Part shown: piece by piece, positions 54,926-62,638 of the stretch
Layout of the letters: each line of letters starts with the position of its first letter
How positions within the stretch are numbered: position 1 is the stretch's first letter
Source: Micromonospora halophytica
GTDB lineage: Bacteria; Actinomycetota; Actinomycetes; Mycobacteriales; Micromonosporaceae
Direction: 5' to 3'
Assembly: GCF_900090245.1 (NCBI RefSeq)
Contig: NZ_FMDN01000004.1
Coordinates: 266,169-330,168, forward strand
DNA: 64,000 bases
Notes under the pieces: generated by a model
Seen by the model: only the letters and a program-made list of their open reading frames with translations
The model's database searches: none
Told to the model about the DNA's origin: nothing
Translations under genes and position numbers: made by a program

Positions 54926-56218
54926 TCACTCGTGCCGCCATTCCGCCGAGTTCCAACTGGCCGCCAATTCGACCCGCGAGGCGAGGCTCATCTTCTGGTA
55001 CACCTTCTTGAGGTGGAAGGCCACCGTGTGTCGAGAGATGAACAGCTGCCTGCCGACCTCATTGTTGGTATGACCCTGACTCACCAGCTCCGCGACCGCG
55101 AATTCCGTGTTGGTGAGCCCGTGTGGCAACTCACCTTCACGTTCCGCGGCCCGGATCACGCCGCGGCGCACGCCGAATTCGCGGAGTTTGTTCGCGACGC
55201 GGGAGGCATCACGCGCGGCGCCGACCGCGGTGTAGGCGCACAGGGCCGATTCGTAGATGCGAATTGCGTTCTTCCGTTCGGACCTTCGCTTGGCCAACAA
55301 TCCAGCCAGATCCTCACGCGCAGACGCCCCACACCATCGATCGGGGTAAATGTTAGCCGCCTCTGTCAACTTGCCGGGATCATCTTCCAGGAGTCCGGCG
55401 GCATGCAGCGCCGCCCCGCGCATGACGCTGAACCCCGGCTGCTCGGCCGACGCGGCGGAGGCCGCCGTCACCGTTGCGGCCGCGAGGTCGTGGGCGCCCA
55501 ACTTGCGGGCGGCGCGCACCAGCCACGAAGCCGCCGCCGGCCCCGAGACCAGGAGCTGACGAAGAACGAGCTGGTTGGTGACGATTCCCGCAATGAGACC
55601 GGCCGCCCTGTCGACCCCACCACGGGCCTCCGCCGCCTGGGCGGTCACCCACGCCCCCGCAGCCTGCCCGAAGTAGCCCAGCAGGGCTTCACCCGTCAGC
55701 TTGTCCACGTACTGCAGGCAGGTTCTCATGTCCGCCCGACGCAGCGCGGCGAGCGCCATCACGACATAGCCGGTGGGCAGCAACGACCGGGCGTCACAAC
55801 ACTCCGCGATCCGCAGCCCCGCGCTCACCTCGGCGAGACCCTCGTCGACCCGACCCATGGTGAACAGCAACTCGCCCCGGATGATGAGCGCCGTCGCCGC
55901 ACGGGACCGTGACTCGGATTCGCCACTGCCCGTATCGAGCGAGTTGATCGCCCGCCAGGCGGCCTCGAGATCCCTGGCCTTGGTCAGCAGGGCGACGTGC
56001 CAAAAAGGCGTCAGTTCGCAGAAATCATGGCGCTCCTTGCACCTGATCCCGACCGCCGCGGTTGCGTACTGCAATCCGGCGTCGAGCCGTCCGCTGTACC
56101 ACGACAAAGCGGAGCGGCGGAAAAGTTGGCCAGTGTCGCATGAGGTCGAAACAAAATCATCCGCGCATTCGACGAACGGGTGTTGCGGAAATGGCACCCG
56201 GGTCAACAAAGACGTCAA
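54926..56218 (-). CDS. LuxR-family transcriptional regulator (helical sensor + C-terminal HTH)
   Basis: A regulator of about 430 residues. The C-terminal GerE/LuxR HTH reads GLTNTEFAVAELVSQGHTNN, EVGRQLFISRHTVAFHLKKV and YQKMSLASRVELAASW. The rest is an Ala-rich alpha-helical, TPR-like region similar to the C-terminal part of LAL/MalT-type proteins; the N-terminal P-loop ATPase is missing. The start is uncertain: TTG 56218 follows GGGGGA, GTG 56197 is an alternative, and the frame stays open to 56458 through AT-rich DNA that looks intergenic. It probably controls this biosynthetic cluster. Confidence 0.85.
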   Translation of the reverse strand: MTSLLTRVPFPQHPFVECADDFVSTSCDTGQLFRRSALSWYSGRLDAGLQYATAAVGIRCKERHDFCELTPFWHVALLTKARDLEAAWRAINSLDTGSGESESRSRAATALIIRGELLFTMGRVDEGLAEVSAGLRIAECCDARSLLPTGYVVMALAALRRADMRTCLQYVDKLTGEALLGYFGQAAGAWVTAQAAEARGGVDRAAGLIAGIVTNQLVLRQLLVSGPAAASWLVRAARKLGAHDLAAATVTAASAASAEQPGFSVMRGAALHAAGLLEDDPGKLTEAANIYPDRWCGASAREDLAGLLAKRRSERKNAIRIYESALCAYTAVGAARDASRVANKLREFGVRRGVIRAAEREGELPHGLTNTEFAVAELVSQGHTNNEVGRQLFISRHTVAFHLKKVYQKMSLASRVELAASWNSAEWRHE

Positions 56219-56695
56219 GAATCCCCCAGAAATTCCCAGACAATTGCCGTGCCAGCAATTACCTATAGTAGTCAACCCGTCACCGACGATACTACCGGCG
56301 CGACTCCGCGTCCAGTGAACTTTGCAAATTTCTTCACGATGGACGTTTTTGCTGGTAGCAGCTTTGTACACTTGCGGATCTGTGAGAACTGCAACATGCC
56401 AGTTGACATCACATAGGGGGATTTCTATGATCGCCCGCTTGCTCAGCACGGTTGCCAACGCTCGGGAACAGGTGTGGGCAAGGGGGAAGCGCCCGCGACA
56501 ATACGGTCATCGACCAAGATCGAAGAGCGCCTGCCAGGAATTTCGCTGCCCGCCACGTCGCAGCGGAACACGCGGCGCAGCGTGGGTGACAGCCACGCCG
56601 GGCGGCCGGCGGCGTCCGCGGCGACCTGGGCGTCGTCGCCGCGACATTGGTCTTTACCCGCGCATTTCTGACGGCGGCCGACGTGCTGTCGCACA
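56219..56695. other. AT-rich divergent region with degraded coding-like sequence
   Basis: This stretch is much lower in GC than its surroundings up to about 56440 and should hold the LuxR promoter. On the plus strand, ATG 56427 has a good ribosome site (AGGGGGAT) and opens MIARLLSTVANAREQV. GC-rich third positions then move to another frame near 56474, and no frame continues convincingly. I read it as a possible gene relic and call no gene. Confidence 0.4.
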
Positions 56696-56768
56696 GCGCC
56701 CTATCAGGTCGAGGGATGCCCGCAGCGCCACCTCCGTCCTACTCTCCGAAGCACCGGGCCGGTCACGG
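56696..56768 (+). promoter_or_regulatory. Cluster promoter element, copy A
   Basis: Contains GCGCCCTATCAGGTC (56696-56710) and GTCCTACTCTCCGAA (56736-56750), whose starts are 40 bp apart, then GCACC, GGCCGGT and ACGG. The same blocks with identical spacing recur at 61248-61321. TACTCT at 56740-56745 could be a -10 hexamer. It precedes the P450 relic, thioesterase and hydroxylase genes. Confidence 0.65.
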
Positions 56769-56839
56769 CTCCCCAGGACCGCGCACGTCCGTCTCCGGCA
56801 AGCCGAACGCGGGCTTGCCGCAACGGAAGGAATTGGCAC

Positions 56840-56990
56840 ATGACCGTCGTCGGCGAGGAGCGGTCGACCTGTTCGCACCCGACGCGGTCGCCGACCCGAC
56901 CGGCTGGTACGCGCAGACGCGCCAGGCGCCGGAAGTGCCCTACCCGGGCCCGGTTCCCGACCCCGGAAAGGAATTCTGGCTGTGCCTGAA
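56840..56990 (+). pseudogene. N-terminal relic of a probable cytochrome P450
   Basis: GGAAGGA followed by ATG 56840 opens MTVVGEER. A one-base shift at about 56863 then gives VDLFAPDAVADPTGWYAQTR, QAPEVPYPGPVPDPGKEFWL and CL, which runs into the thioesterase start. The segment LFxPDxVADPxxWYAxxR is like the first residues of bacterial P450s. No haem-binding part exists here, so the gene is frameshifted and cut off. It sits just after promoter element A. The P450 identification is tentative because only about 55 residues remain. Confidence 0.42.
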
Positions 56991-57803
56991 TCAGCGGAGC
57001 ACATCGAGAAGTGGGTGCGCCGATTCCATCCGGCACCGGATTGCGCGGCCCGTCTGGTGTGCCTGGCCCACGCCGGGGGCTCGGCGAGCTTCTTCCACCC
57101 GGTGTCCAAGGCGCTCGCTCCGGAGGTGGAGGTACTGGCGGTGCAGTACCCGGGCCGCCAGGACCGGCGCCACGAACCCGCGGTCGACAACATCGCGGAC
57201 CTGGCGGACCACATCTTCGACGCGCTGCGCGACCTTGACGACCGTCCCCTGGCACTGTTCGGGCACAGCATGGGCGCGGTCCTCGGTTACGAGGTGGCGC
57301 TGCGGAGGCAGCACGCCGGACTGCCGTCACCGGCGCACCTCTTCGTCTCCGGTCGGCGAGCCCCGTCCCGCTACCGGGACGAACGGGTGCACCACCTGTC
57401 GGACGACCGGATCGTGTCCGAGCTGCGGGCCCTGAGCGGCACCCAACCGGCCATGCTGGCCGACCCGGAGGTGCTGGAGATGATCCTGCCGGCCATCCGC
57501 AGCGACTACCACGCCATCGAGACGTACCGCCACGACCCCGACCGGCGACTCGACTGCCCCGTCACCGTCTTCACCGGCGCCAGCGACCCCCGGGTGTCCA
57601 TCGACGAGGCCCGCGCCTGGGAGGAGCACACCACCGGGCCGACGGACCTCAAGGTTCTCCCGGGGGGCCACTTCTTCCTCGTCGACCGGAGCGCCGAGGT
57701 GATCGCGACGGTACGGCAGCACCTGATGGACGCGACACCGACCGGCGAGCCACGGACCCGACGAGCGACGGTGACCCCCCAACCGACCGGCACCACGCGG
57801 TGA
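56982..57803 (+). CDS. Type II thioesterase (GrsT/TEII family)
   Basis: A 273-residue alpha/beta hydrolase of the external thioesterases that clear misprimed carriers in PKS/NRPS systems. Signature: RLVCLAHAGGSASFFHPVSK, VLAVQYPGRQDRRHEPAVDN, nucleophile Ser96 in ALFGHSMGAVLGYEVA, Asp202 in FTGASDPRVS and His230 in LPGGHFFLVD. GTG 56982 lies downstream of GGAAAGGA. Its presence implies a PKS or NRPS gene nearby outside the window. It is followed by the FAD hydroxylase gene 43 bp later. Confidence 0.92.
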   Translation: MPESAEHIEKWVRRFHPAPDCAARLVCLAHAGGSASFFHPVSKALAPEVEVLAVQYPGRQDRRHEPAVDNIADLADHIFDALRDLDDRPLALFGHSMGAVLGYEVALRRQHAGLPSPAHLFVSGRRAPSRYRDERVHHLSDDRIVSELRALSGTQPAMLADPEVLEMILPAIRSDYHAIETYRHDPDRRLDCPVTVFTGASDPRVSIDEARAWEEHTTGPTDLKVLPGGHFFLVDRSAEVIATVRQHLMDATPTGEPRTRRATVTPQPTGTTR

Positions 57804-57846
57804 GTCTCTCCTTCAGCCCTACCCAGCGTCGACCTGTGAGGTTTCC

Positions 57847-59439
57847 GTGACGGACGCGGACGTCGTCATCGTCGGCAACGGGCCGATCGGTGCCACCCTG
57901 TCGGTCCTGCTGGCCCAACGGGGCTGGCGGGTGACTGTGCTCGAACGCCGTCCCCGGCCGTACCGGCTTCCCCGGGCGACCAGCTTCGACGGTGAGACCG
58001 CCCGCCTGCTGGCCGCCACCGGGATCGGTCCGGACCTCGGCCGGATCACGGCTCCGGCCAACGGGTACCAGTGGCGCACCGCCGCCGGTGAGACGCTGCT
58101 GGACATCGCGTTCACCACGGACGGCCCGTACGGCTGGCCGGACGCGAACACGATGCACCAGCCGGCCCTCGAGGAACTCATCGCCGCCAGGGCGACCTCG
58201 CTCCCCGGCATCACGGTGCTGCGCGGACACGAGGTCGTGGGCATCACCGAGAGCAACCAACTGGTGGAAGTGCTCGCCGCCGACGGCGAAGGCGGGACGC
58301 GGGCGCTATCCGCACGGTGGGTCGTGGGATGCGACGGCGCCAACAGCTTCGTCCGCAACCACCTCGACGTCTCCGTCACCGACCTCGGGTTCTCCTACGA
58401 GTGGCTGCTCTGCGACGTCGAACTCCGCGAGCCGCGCGAGTTCGTCCCCACGAACGTGCAGATCTGCGACCCGGCCCGGCCCACGACACAGGTGGGCAGC
58501 GGTCCCGGGCGACGACGCTGGGAGTTCATGCGCCTGCCCGGCGAGAGCACGGCCGAGCTGAACAAGGACGAGACGGCGTGGCGCCTGCTGGCGCCGTTCG
58601 GCGTCAACCCCGACACCGCCACCCTGCTTCGCAGCACGACGTACATCTTCCAGGCCAGGTGGGCCGAGCAGTGGCGGGTGGGCCACGTCCTGCTGGCCGG
58701 CGACGCCGCCCACCTCATGCCCCCCTTCGCCGGGCAGGGCATGTGCTCCGGCATCCGCGACGTCGCCAACCTGGCCTGGAAGCTCGACCTCACCCTCCGC
58801 AGCCTGGGCGGGGAGTCCCTCCTGAACTCCTACACCGAGGAGCGCCGCGCGCAGGCCAAGGCGGCGATCCTGGCGTCGGTCCAGCTGGGTCGGGTGATCT
58901 GCGTGACCGATCCGGCCGCCGCCGCCGAACGGGACGCGACGGTACTGGCCAATCGCCGCGGGCAGCCGGCCACCCGCCCGGAACCGGCGAAGCCGCTCTC
59001 GGTGGGGCTGCTGCACCGGCGGCCCGGAGCGGACGCGGCCGAGGCACCGGCGGGTGCGGTCGTACCGCAGGCACGCGTGACGTCGGGCGGCGTCACCGGG
59101 CTCTTCGACGACGTCGTCGGCCGGGGTTTCGTCCTGCTGACCACCGAGGATCCCCACGCCGCACTCGACGAGGACCGGATCTCCTTCCTTGCCGACCTCG
59201 GCACACACGTCGTCCGGCTGCTACCACCCGGAGAGTCCTCAGGGCACGGCGTGGTGGACGTCGACGGCGTCTACGGCCGGTACCTCGGGCAGTTTCGGGC
59301 GAGCTGTCTGCTCGTCCGTCCCGACTACCACGTCTTCGGTGCGGCGAGCGGCCCGGAGGCCACCAGGGACCTGGTCGACGACCTGCGGAACCAGCTACGA
59401 GCCCCGGTGCCGGCCGGTACGCTGCGGCCGACCGGTTGA
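57847..59439 (+). CDS. FAD-dependent aromatic hydroxylase (PHBH/MhpA-like)
   Basis: A 530-residue class A flavoprotein monooxygenase. FAD motifs: GxGxxG in VVIVGNGPIGATLSVLLAQR, the DG motif in VVGCDGANSFVRNHLD, and GD in VLLAGDAAHLMPPFAGQGMC. The C-terminal 130 residues form the thioredoxin-like domain seen in MhpA and polyketide hydroxylases such as PgaE, without an evident catalytic Cys pair. GTG 57847 is used. Likely hydroxylates an aromatic or polyketide intermediate. It ends about 100 bp from the convergent NDP-hexose dehydratase. Confidence 0.91.
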   Translation: MTDADVVIVGNGPIGATLSVLLAQRGWRVTVLERRPRPYRLPRATSFDGETARLLAATGIGPDLGRITAPANGYQWRTAAGETLLDIAFTTDGPYGWPDANTMHQPALEELIAARATSLPGITVLRGHEVVGITESNQLVEVLAADGEGGTRALSARWVVGCDGANSFVRNHLDVSVTDLGFSYEWLLCDVELREPREFVPTNVQICDPARPTTQVGSGPGRRRWEFMRLPGESTAELNKDETAWRLLAPFGVNPDTATLLRSTTYIFQARWAEQWRVGHVLLAGDAAHLMPPFAGQGMCSGIRDVANLAWKLDLTLRSLGGESLLNSYTEERRAQAKAAILASVQLGRVICVTDPAAAAERDATVLANRRGQPATRPEPAKPLSVGLLHRRPGADAAEAPAGAVVPQARVTSGGVTGLFDDVVGRGFVLLTTEDPHAALDEDRISFLADLGTHVVRLLPPGESSGHGVVDVDGVYGRYLGQFRASCLLVRPDYHVFGAASGPEATRDLVDDLRNQLRAPVPAGTLRPTG

Positions 59440-59538
59440 CGCGGCACCGACCGGGGAGATGAGGGCACGAGCGGCACCCGGTGACCGTTCGATCCGGCGG
59501 TGGGTGAAGAGGAGGACCGGTTCCGGGCCCCGGGTCTC

Positions 59539-60981
59539 TCACAAACGCTGGGTCAGGCTTCGCATGCTGGCCATGAGGCTGCGTAGTTCCACCGTCAGGT
59601 AGTTGCTGTGCGGCAGCAGCGACGTGAGCTGGTGCAGCGTGGTCCACAGGAACCGGTCGTCAGGATCGGCGATGTCGTCCTCGACCTCGATCACCAGATA
59701 CCGGTTCTGCGCGTGGTGGAACCGACCGCCCTCCTCGGAGTGCAGGACGTCCAGCCGGACGCGGTACGCCGGCGCCGCCAGCGCGTAGTCGAGGTAGGGG
59801 GGGCGGTGCTCCGCCGGCACGTCGGCGTAGTTGTCCGGCTGGCAGTGCACGGTGGCGGTCAACTCGGCGATGTTCAGCATGCCGGCGTCACTGCGGGCCT
59901 GGACCAGCGCGTGCAACGTGCCGTCGATCCGCTTGACCAGCAACGCGAGCAGACCGGGCTGCTTGGGCGCCACCAGCGGCTGGGTCCACGCGGTGACCTC
60001 GCGGTTGCTGGCCTGTACGGCCACCGCGATGACGTCGAAGTACTTGCCGTCCCGGTGGTCGATCACGTCGGGGCCGAGGCGCCAACCGTCCTCGGTGAGG
60101 TGCTTGAGCGGCACCCGGCGCTGCACCAGCTCCCGCCGGGCCCGCACCTCGGTGAGCCAGCTGAGGATCCTCCCGGAGTCGTGCACGGCCCTGCCGTCAC
60201 CGGACAACGAACACCGGACCGCGTGGGTGAACGAGTCGTCGCCGGTGTCCTGCTCGCGGGAATCGGTCAGCGCCGACGGGATGCACGACAGGACCGTCCG
60301 GGAGTCCATGTTCACCATGTGGTCGAGCAGCAGCAGGCGATGGATCTGACCGAGGGTGAGCCAGCAGAAGTCCTCGTCGAGCGGTACGTCGTCCTCGGTC
60401 TCGACGACGATGTTGCGGTTGCGCTTGTGCAGGAACCACGACCCCTGCTCGGACTGCAGCCCATCGAACAGCACCCTGCCGCGGGTGTCCGCCCGGAAGT
60501 ACTCCAGGTACTTGGTGCCCGCACCGCCGTGGACCTGCATGTAGTTGCTGCGGGTGGCCTGCACGGTCGGTGAGATCTGCAGGCCGTTGATGTTGCCCGG
60601 CTCCATCTTGGCCTGCATCAGGCAGTGCAGGACACCGTCGAACCGCTTGACGAGGATGCCCAGCACGCCGATCTCCGGCTGCACGATGATCGGCTGGCCC
60701 CACTCGCTCACCCACGGCCGGCCGGTCCGGACCCGCAGGCCCTCTATCGAGAAGAACCGTCCGCTCCCGTGGACGAGGTTGCCCGTGTCGGGATCGAAGT
60801 TCCACCCGGACAGTTCGGCAAACGGAATCCGATCCACCTGGAAGCTGTTCGCACGGGTCCGTGCGTTGAACCAGGAGTGGAAGTCCGCCATGGACATCAC
60901 CGCGTTGTCGGCCGGCGCGCCGGCCGGCCCGTACCGCCCGTTCGGCGTGTCCAACTGGGTCGCGCTCAAGCTGTCGATCAC
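59539..60981 (-). CDS. NDP-hexose 2,3-dehydratase
   Basis: A 480-residue member of the TylX3/EryBVI family that removes the C2 hydroxyl of TDP-4-keto-6-deoxyglucose to give a 3,4-diketo sugar. The two tandem homologous halves are visible: [40 protein letters not shown] and [20 protein letters not shown], echoed by [20 protein letters not shown] and [23 protein letters not shown] 60981 follows GAGGGGGATC. It is transcribed alone on the minus strand but functions with the Gfo/Idh ketoreductase encoded divergently. Confidence 0.95.
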   Translation of the reverse strand: MIDSLSATQLDTPNGRYGPAGAPADNAVMSMADFHSWFNARTRANSFQVDRIPFAELSGWNFDPDTGNLVHGSGRFFSIEGLRVRTGRPWVSEWGQPIIVQPEIGVLGILVKRFDGVLHCLMQAKMEPGNINGLQISPTVQATRSNYMQVHGGAGTKYLEYFRADTRGRVLFDGLQSEQGSWFLHKRNRNIVVETEDDVPLDEDFCWLTLGQIHRLLLLDHMVNMDSRTVLSCIPSALTDSREQDTGDDSFTHAVRCSLSGDGRAVHDSGRILSWLTEVRARRELVQRRVPLKHLTEDGWRLGPDVIDHRDGKYFDVIAVAVQASNREVTAWTQPLVAPKQPGLLALLVKRIDGTLHALVQARSDAGMLNIAELTATVHCQPDNYADVPAEHRPPYLDYALAAPAYRVRLDVLHSEEGGRFHHAQNRYLVIEVEDDIADPDDRFLWTTLHQLTSLLPHSNYLTVELRSLMASMRSLTQRL

Positions 60982-61247
60982 GTGATCCCCCTCGATGTCG
61001 GGCGTACTCGCCGTGGTCCGCCGACCGGGAACCGGTGGATGGTGGTGGGGTGCCGCTCCCACAGGGTCAGGGTCCCGGACGCTGAGGCTTCTCCGCGGTC
61101 CTGCGGCGGAGCAGTCGACGCAGGAGCCGAGCTCCGCGTGCGCCTGACCACCTCGATGAACACGACCTGCGTGGTTCCTCCGACCATAGAGAGGCGCAAG
61201 CGGCCCGGCATCCCTCGTTCTGATGGCGCGTCAGCGGTGCATGCACG

Positions 61248-61321
61248 GCGCCCTATCAGGTCAGGGGATGTTCGCCACGCCGCCCCTGTCCTACTCTCCG
61301 AAAGCACCAGGCCGGTGACGG
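61248..61321 (+). promoter_or_regulatory. Cluster promoter element, copy B
   Basis: Second copy: GCGCCCTATCAGGTC at 61248-61262 and GTCCTACTCTCCGAA at 61288-61302, again 40 bp start to start, then GCACC, GGCCGGT and ACGG with one inserted base. It lies 123 bp before the Gfo/Idh gene in the 462-bp divergent gap (60982-61443), which holds no other gene. Confidence 0.65.
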
Positions 61322-61443
61322 GACACGCTTACCCGACGGCCGGCCCGGTCCCGGTTCCCACCTCGCGGGTCAAGCACGGCCGCTGTCCACGTCCCCACCC
61401 GGACCGCTGCTGGTCCGCCGCGACACCAGGGAAGGAGATCGTG

Positions 61444-62460
61444 GTGACTCCCGTGCGAATCGGGATCATGGGATGCGCGAGCATCGCCCGTCGGAAGATG
61501 CTCCCCGCCATGGCGGCCCTTCCCACGGTCGAGATCGCGGCGATCGCCAGCCGTGACCTCGGCAGGGCCGTGGAGGCCGCCCGGCCCTACGGCTGCCAGG
61601 CGGTCGAGGGCTACGAGGCTCTGCTGCAACTCGACGAGGTCGAGGCGGTCTACATCCCGCTGCCGAACGCCCTGCACGCCACCTGGATCGAAGACGCCCT
61701 GTCCGCCCGCAAGCACGTGCTCGCCGAGAAGCCGCTGACCACCAGGGTGTCCCGGACGCGCGAGCTGACCGCCACGGCCCGGTCCCAGGGCCTGGTGCTC
61801 ATGGAGAACGTGATGTTCCTCCACCACCGCCAGCACGCGGTGGTGAGGAGTCAGCTCGAAGACGGCGCGATCGGCCACCTGCGCGCCTTCTACGCCTCGT
61901 TCGGCGTACCGAGACGCCCGTTCGGCGATTTCCGTCACAGCGCCGAACTCGGCGGCGGCGCGCTCATGGACGCCGGGGTCTATCCGGTACGCGCGGCGAT
62001 CTCCTTTCTCGGCGGCGACCTGAACGTCCTCTCGGCCATGCTGACCTTCCGTCACGGCCAGCAGGTCGACTCCTCCGGGCACGCCCTGCTGTGCACCGAC
62101 AGCGGCGTGGCCGCGCAGGTCAGCTTCGGCCTCGACCATTTCTACCGGTCCGGTTACGAGCTCTGGGGCAGCACGGGACGCATCGTCGTCGAGCACGCCT
62201 ACACGCCACCCTCCGACCACGTCCCGGTGGTGCGCCTGGAGCGCAGGTCGGGTGTCCAGGAGATCCGACTGGCGCCCGACGACCAGGTGGCGAACTCGGT
62301 GGACGCCTTCGCGACGGCTGTCCGGTCGGGGCGTCCGCCCGACGACGGCGGCGTCCTGCGGCAGGCGGCCCTCATCGACGACATCCGTGCCAGGGCGAGG
62401 CTCTGCGTCGATCACCCCACCGGGCGGGCGGACCTCATCCGGACCAGGGAGTTCTCATGA
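61444..62460 (+). CDS. Gfo/Idh-family NDP-hexose 3-ketoreductase-like protein
   Basis: A 338-residue NAD(P)H oxidoreductase. Rossmann start VRIGIMGCASIARRKMLPAM, then AVYIPLPNALHATWIEDALS, the family signature AEKPLTTRVSRTRELTATAR and the substrate domain around FGDFRHSAELGGGALMDAGV with YPVRAAISFLGGD. It resembles TDP-hexose 3-ketoreductases (KijD10/TylC1 type), which follow the 2,3-dehydratase in 2-deoxysugar formation. GTG 61444 has AAGGAG six bases upstream. It is the first gene after promoter element B. Confidence 0.9.
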   Translation: MTPVRIGIMGCASIARRKMLPAMAALPTVEIAAIASRDLGRAVEAARPYGCQAVEGYEALLQLDEVEAVYIPLPNALHATWIEDALSARKHVLAEKPLTTRVSRTRELTATARSQGLVLMENVMFLHHRQHAVVRSQLEDGAIGHLRAFYASFGVPRRPFGDFRHSAELGGGALMDAGVYPVRAAISFLGGDLNVLSAMLTFRHGQQVDSSGHALLCTDSGVAAQVSFGLDHFYRSGYELWGSTGRIVVEHAYTPPSDHVPVVRLERRSGVQEIRLAPDDQVANSVDAFATAVRSGRPPDDGGVLRQAALIDDIRARARLCVDHPTGRADLIRTREFS

Positions 62461-62578
62461 AGGCGCCGGCGCCTACCGGTGACACGGGAAGACGACCGCG
62501 CCGCCCAGCTGTTCCCGGGCCCGGAAAGCCCATTCCCGGGCCCGGACCGGTCCGCACCCGAACACCCAGGAGTGTCGT

Positions 62579-62638
62579 ATGCAGCCATTGAACGTCCGTG
62601 ACCGTCGTGTCGATACGCCAGTGGGATCCCAGTCGTGA
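62579..62638 (+). CDS. 19-residue mini-ORF coupled to the aminotransferase
   Basis: ATG 62579 has a strong AGGAG six bases upstream and encodes MQPLNVRDRRVDTPVGSQS, ending at a TGA that overlaps the aminotransferase GTG (62635) by 4 bp. The aminotransferase itself has no good ribosome site, so translation of the mini-ORF may be what delivers ribosomes to it. It could be a coupling leader or a remnant of a displaced start. Confidence 0.45.
   Translation: MQPLNVRDRRVDTPVGSQS

Noticed and set aside
56427..56843. Plus-strand ORF with good ribosome site (MIARLLSTVANAREQVWARG)
   Set aside because: Coding-type third positions last only about 22 codons, then shift frame; the rest is Arg-rich and overlaps promoter element A. 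Kept only as a possible relic.
62457..62591. 44-codon ORF overlapping the Gfo/Idh stop by ATGA
   Set aside because: The product is Pro/Arg-rich low complexity (GPGKPIPGPGPVRTRTPRS) over repeated GC-rich DNA, has no ribosome site of note, and overlaps the better-supported mini-ORF.
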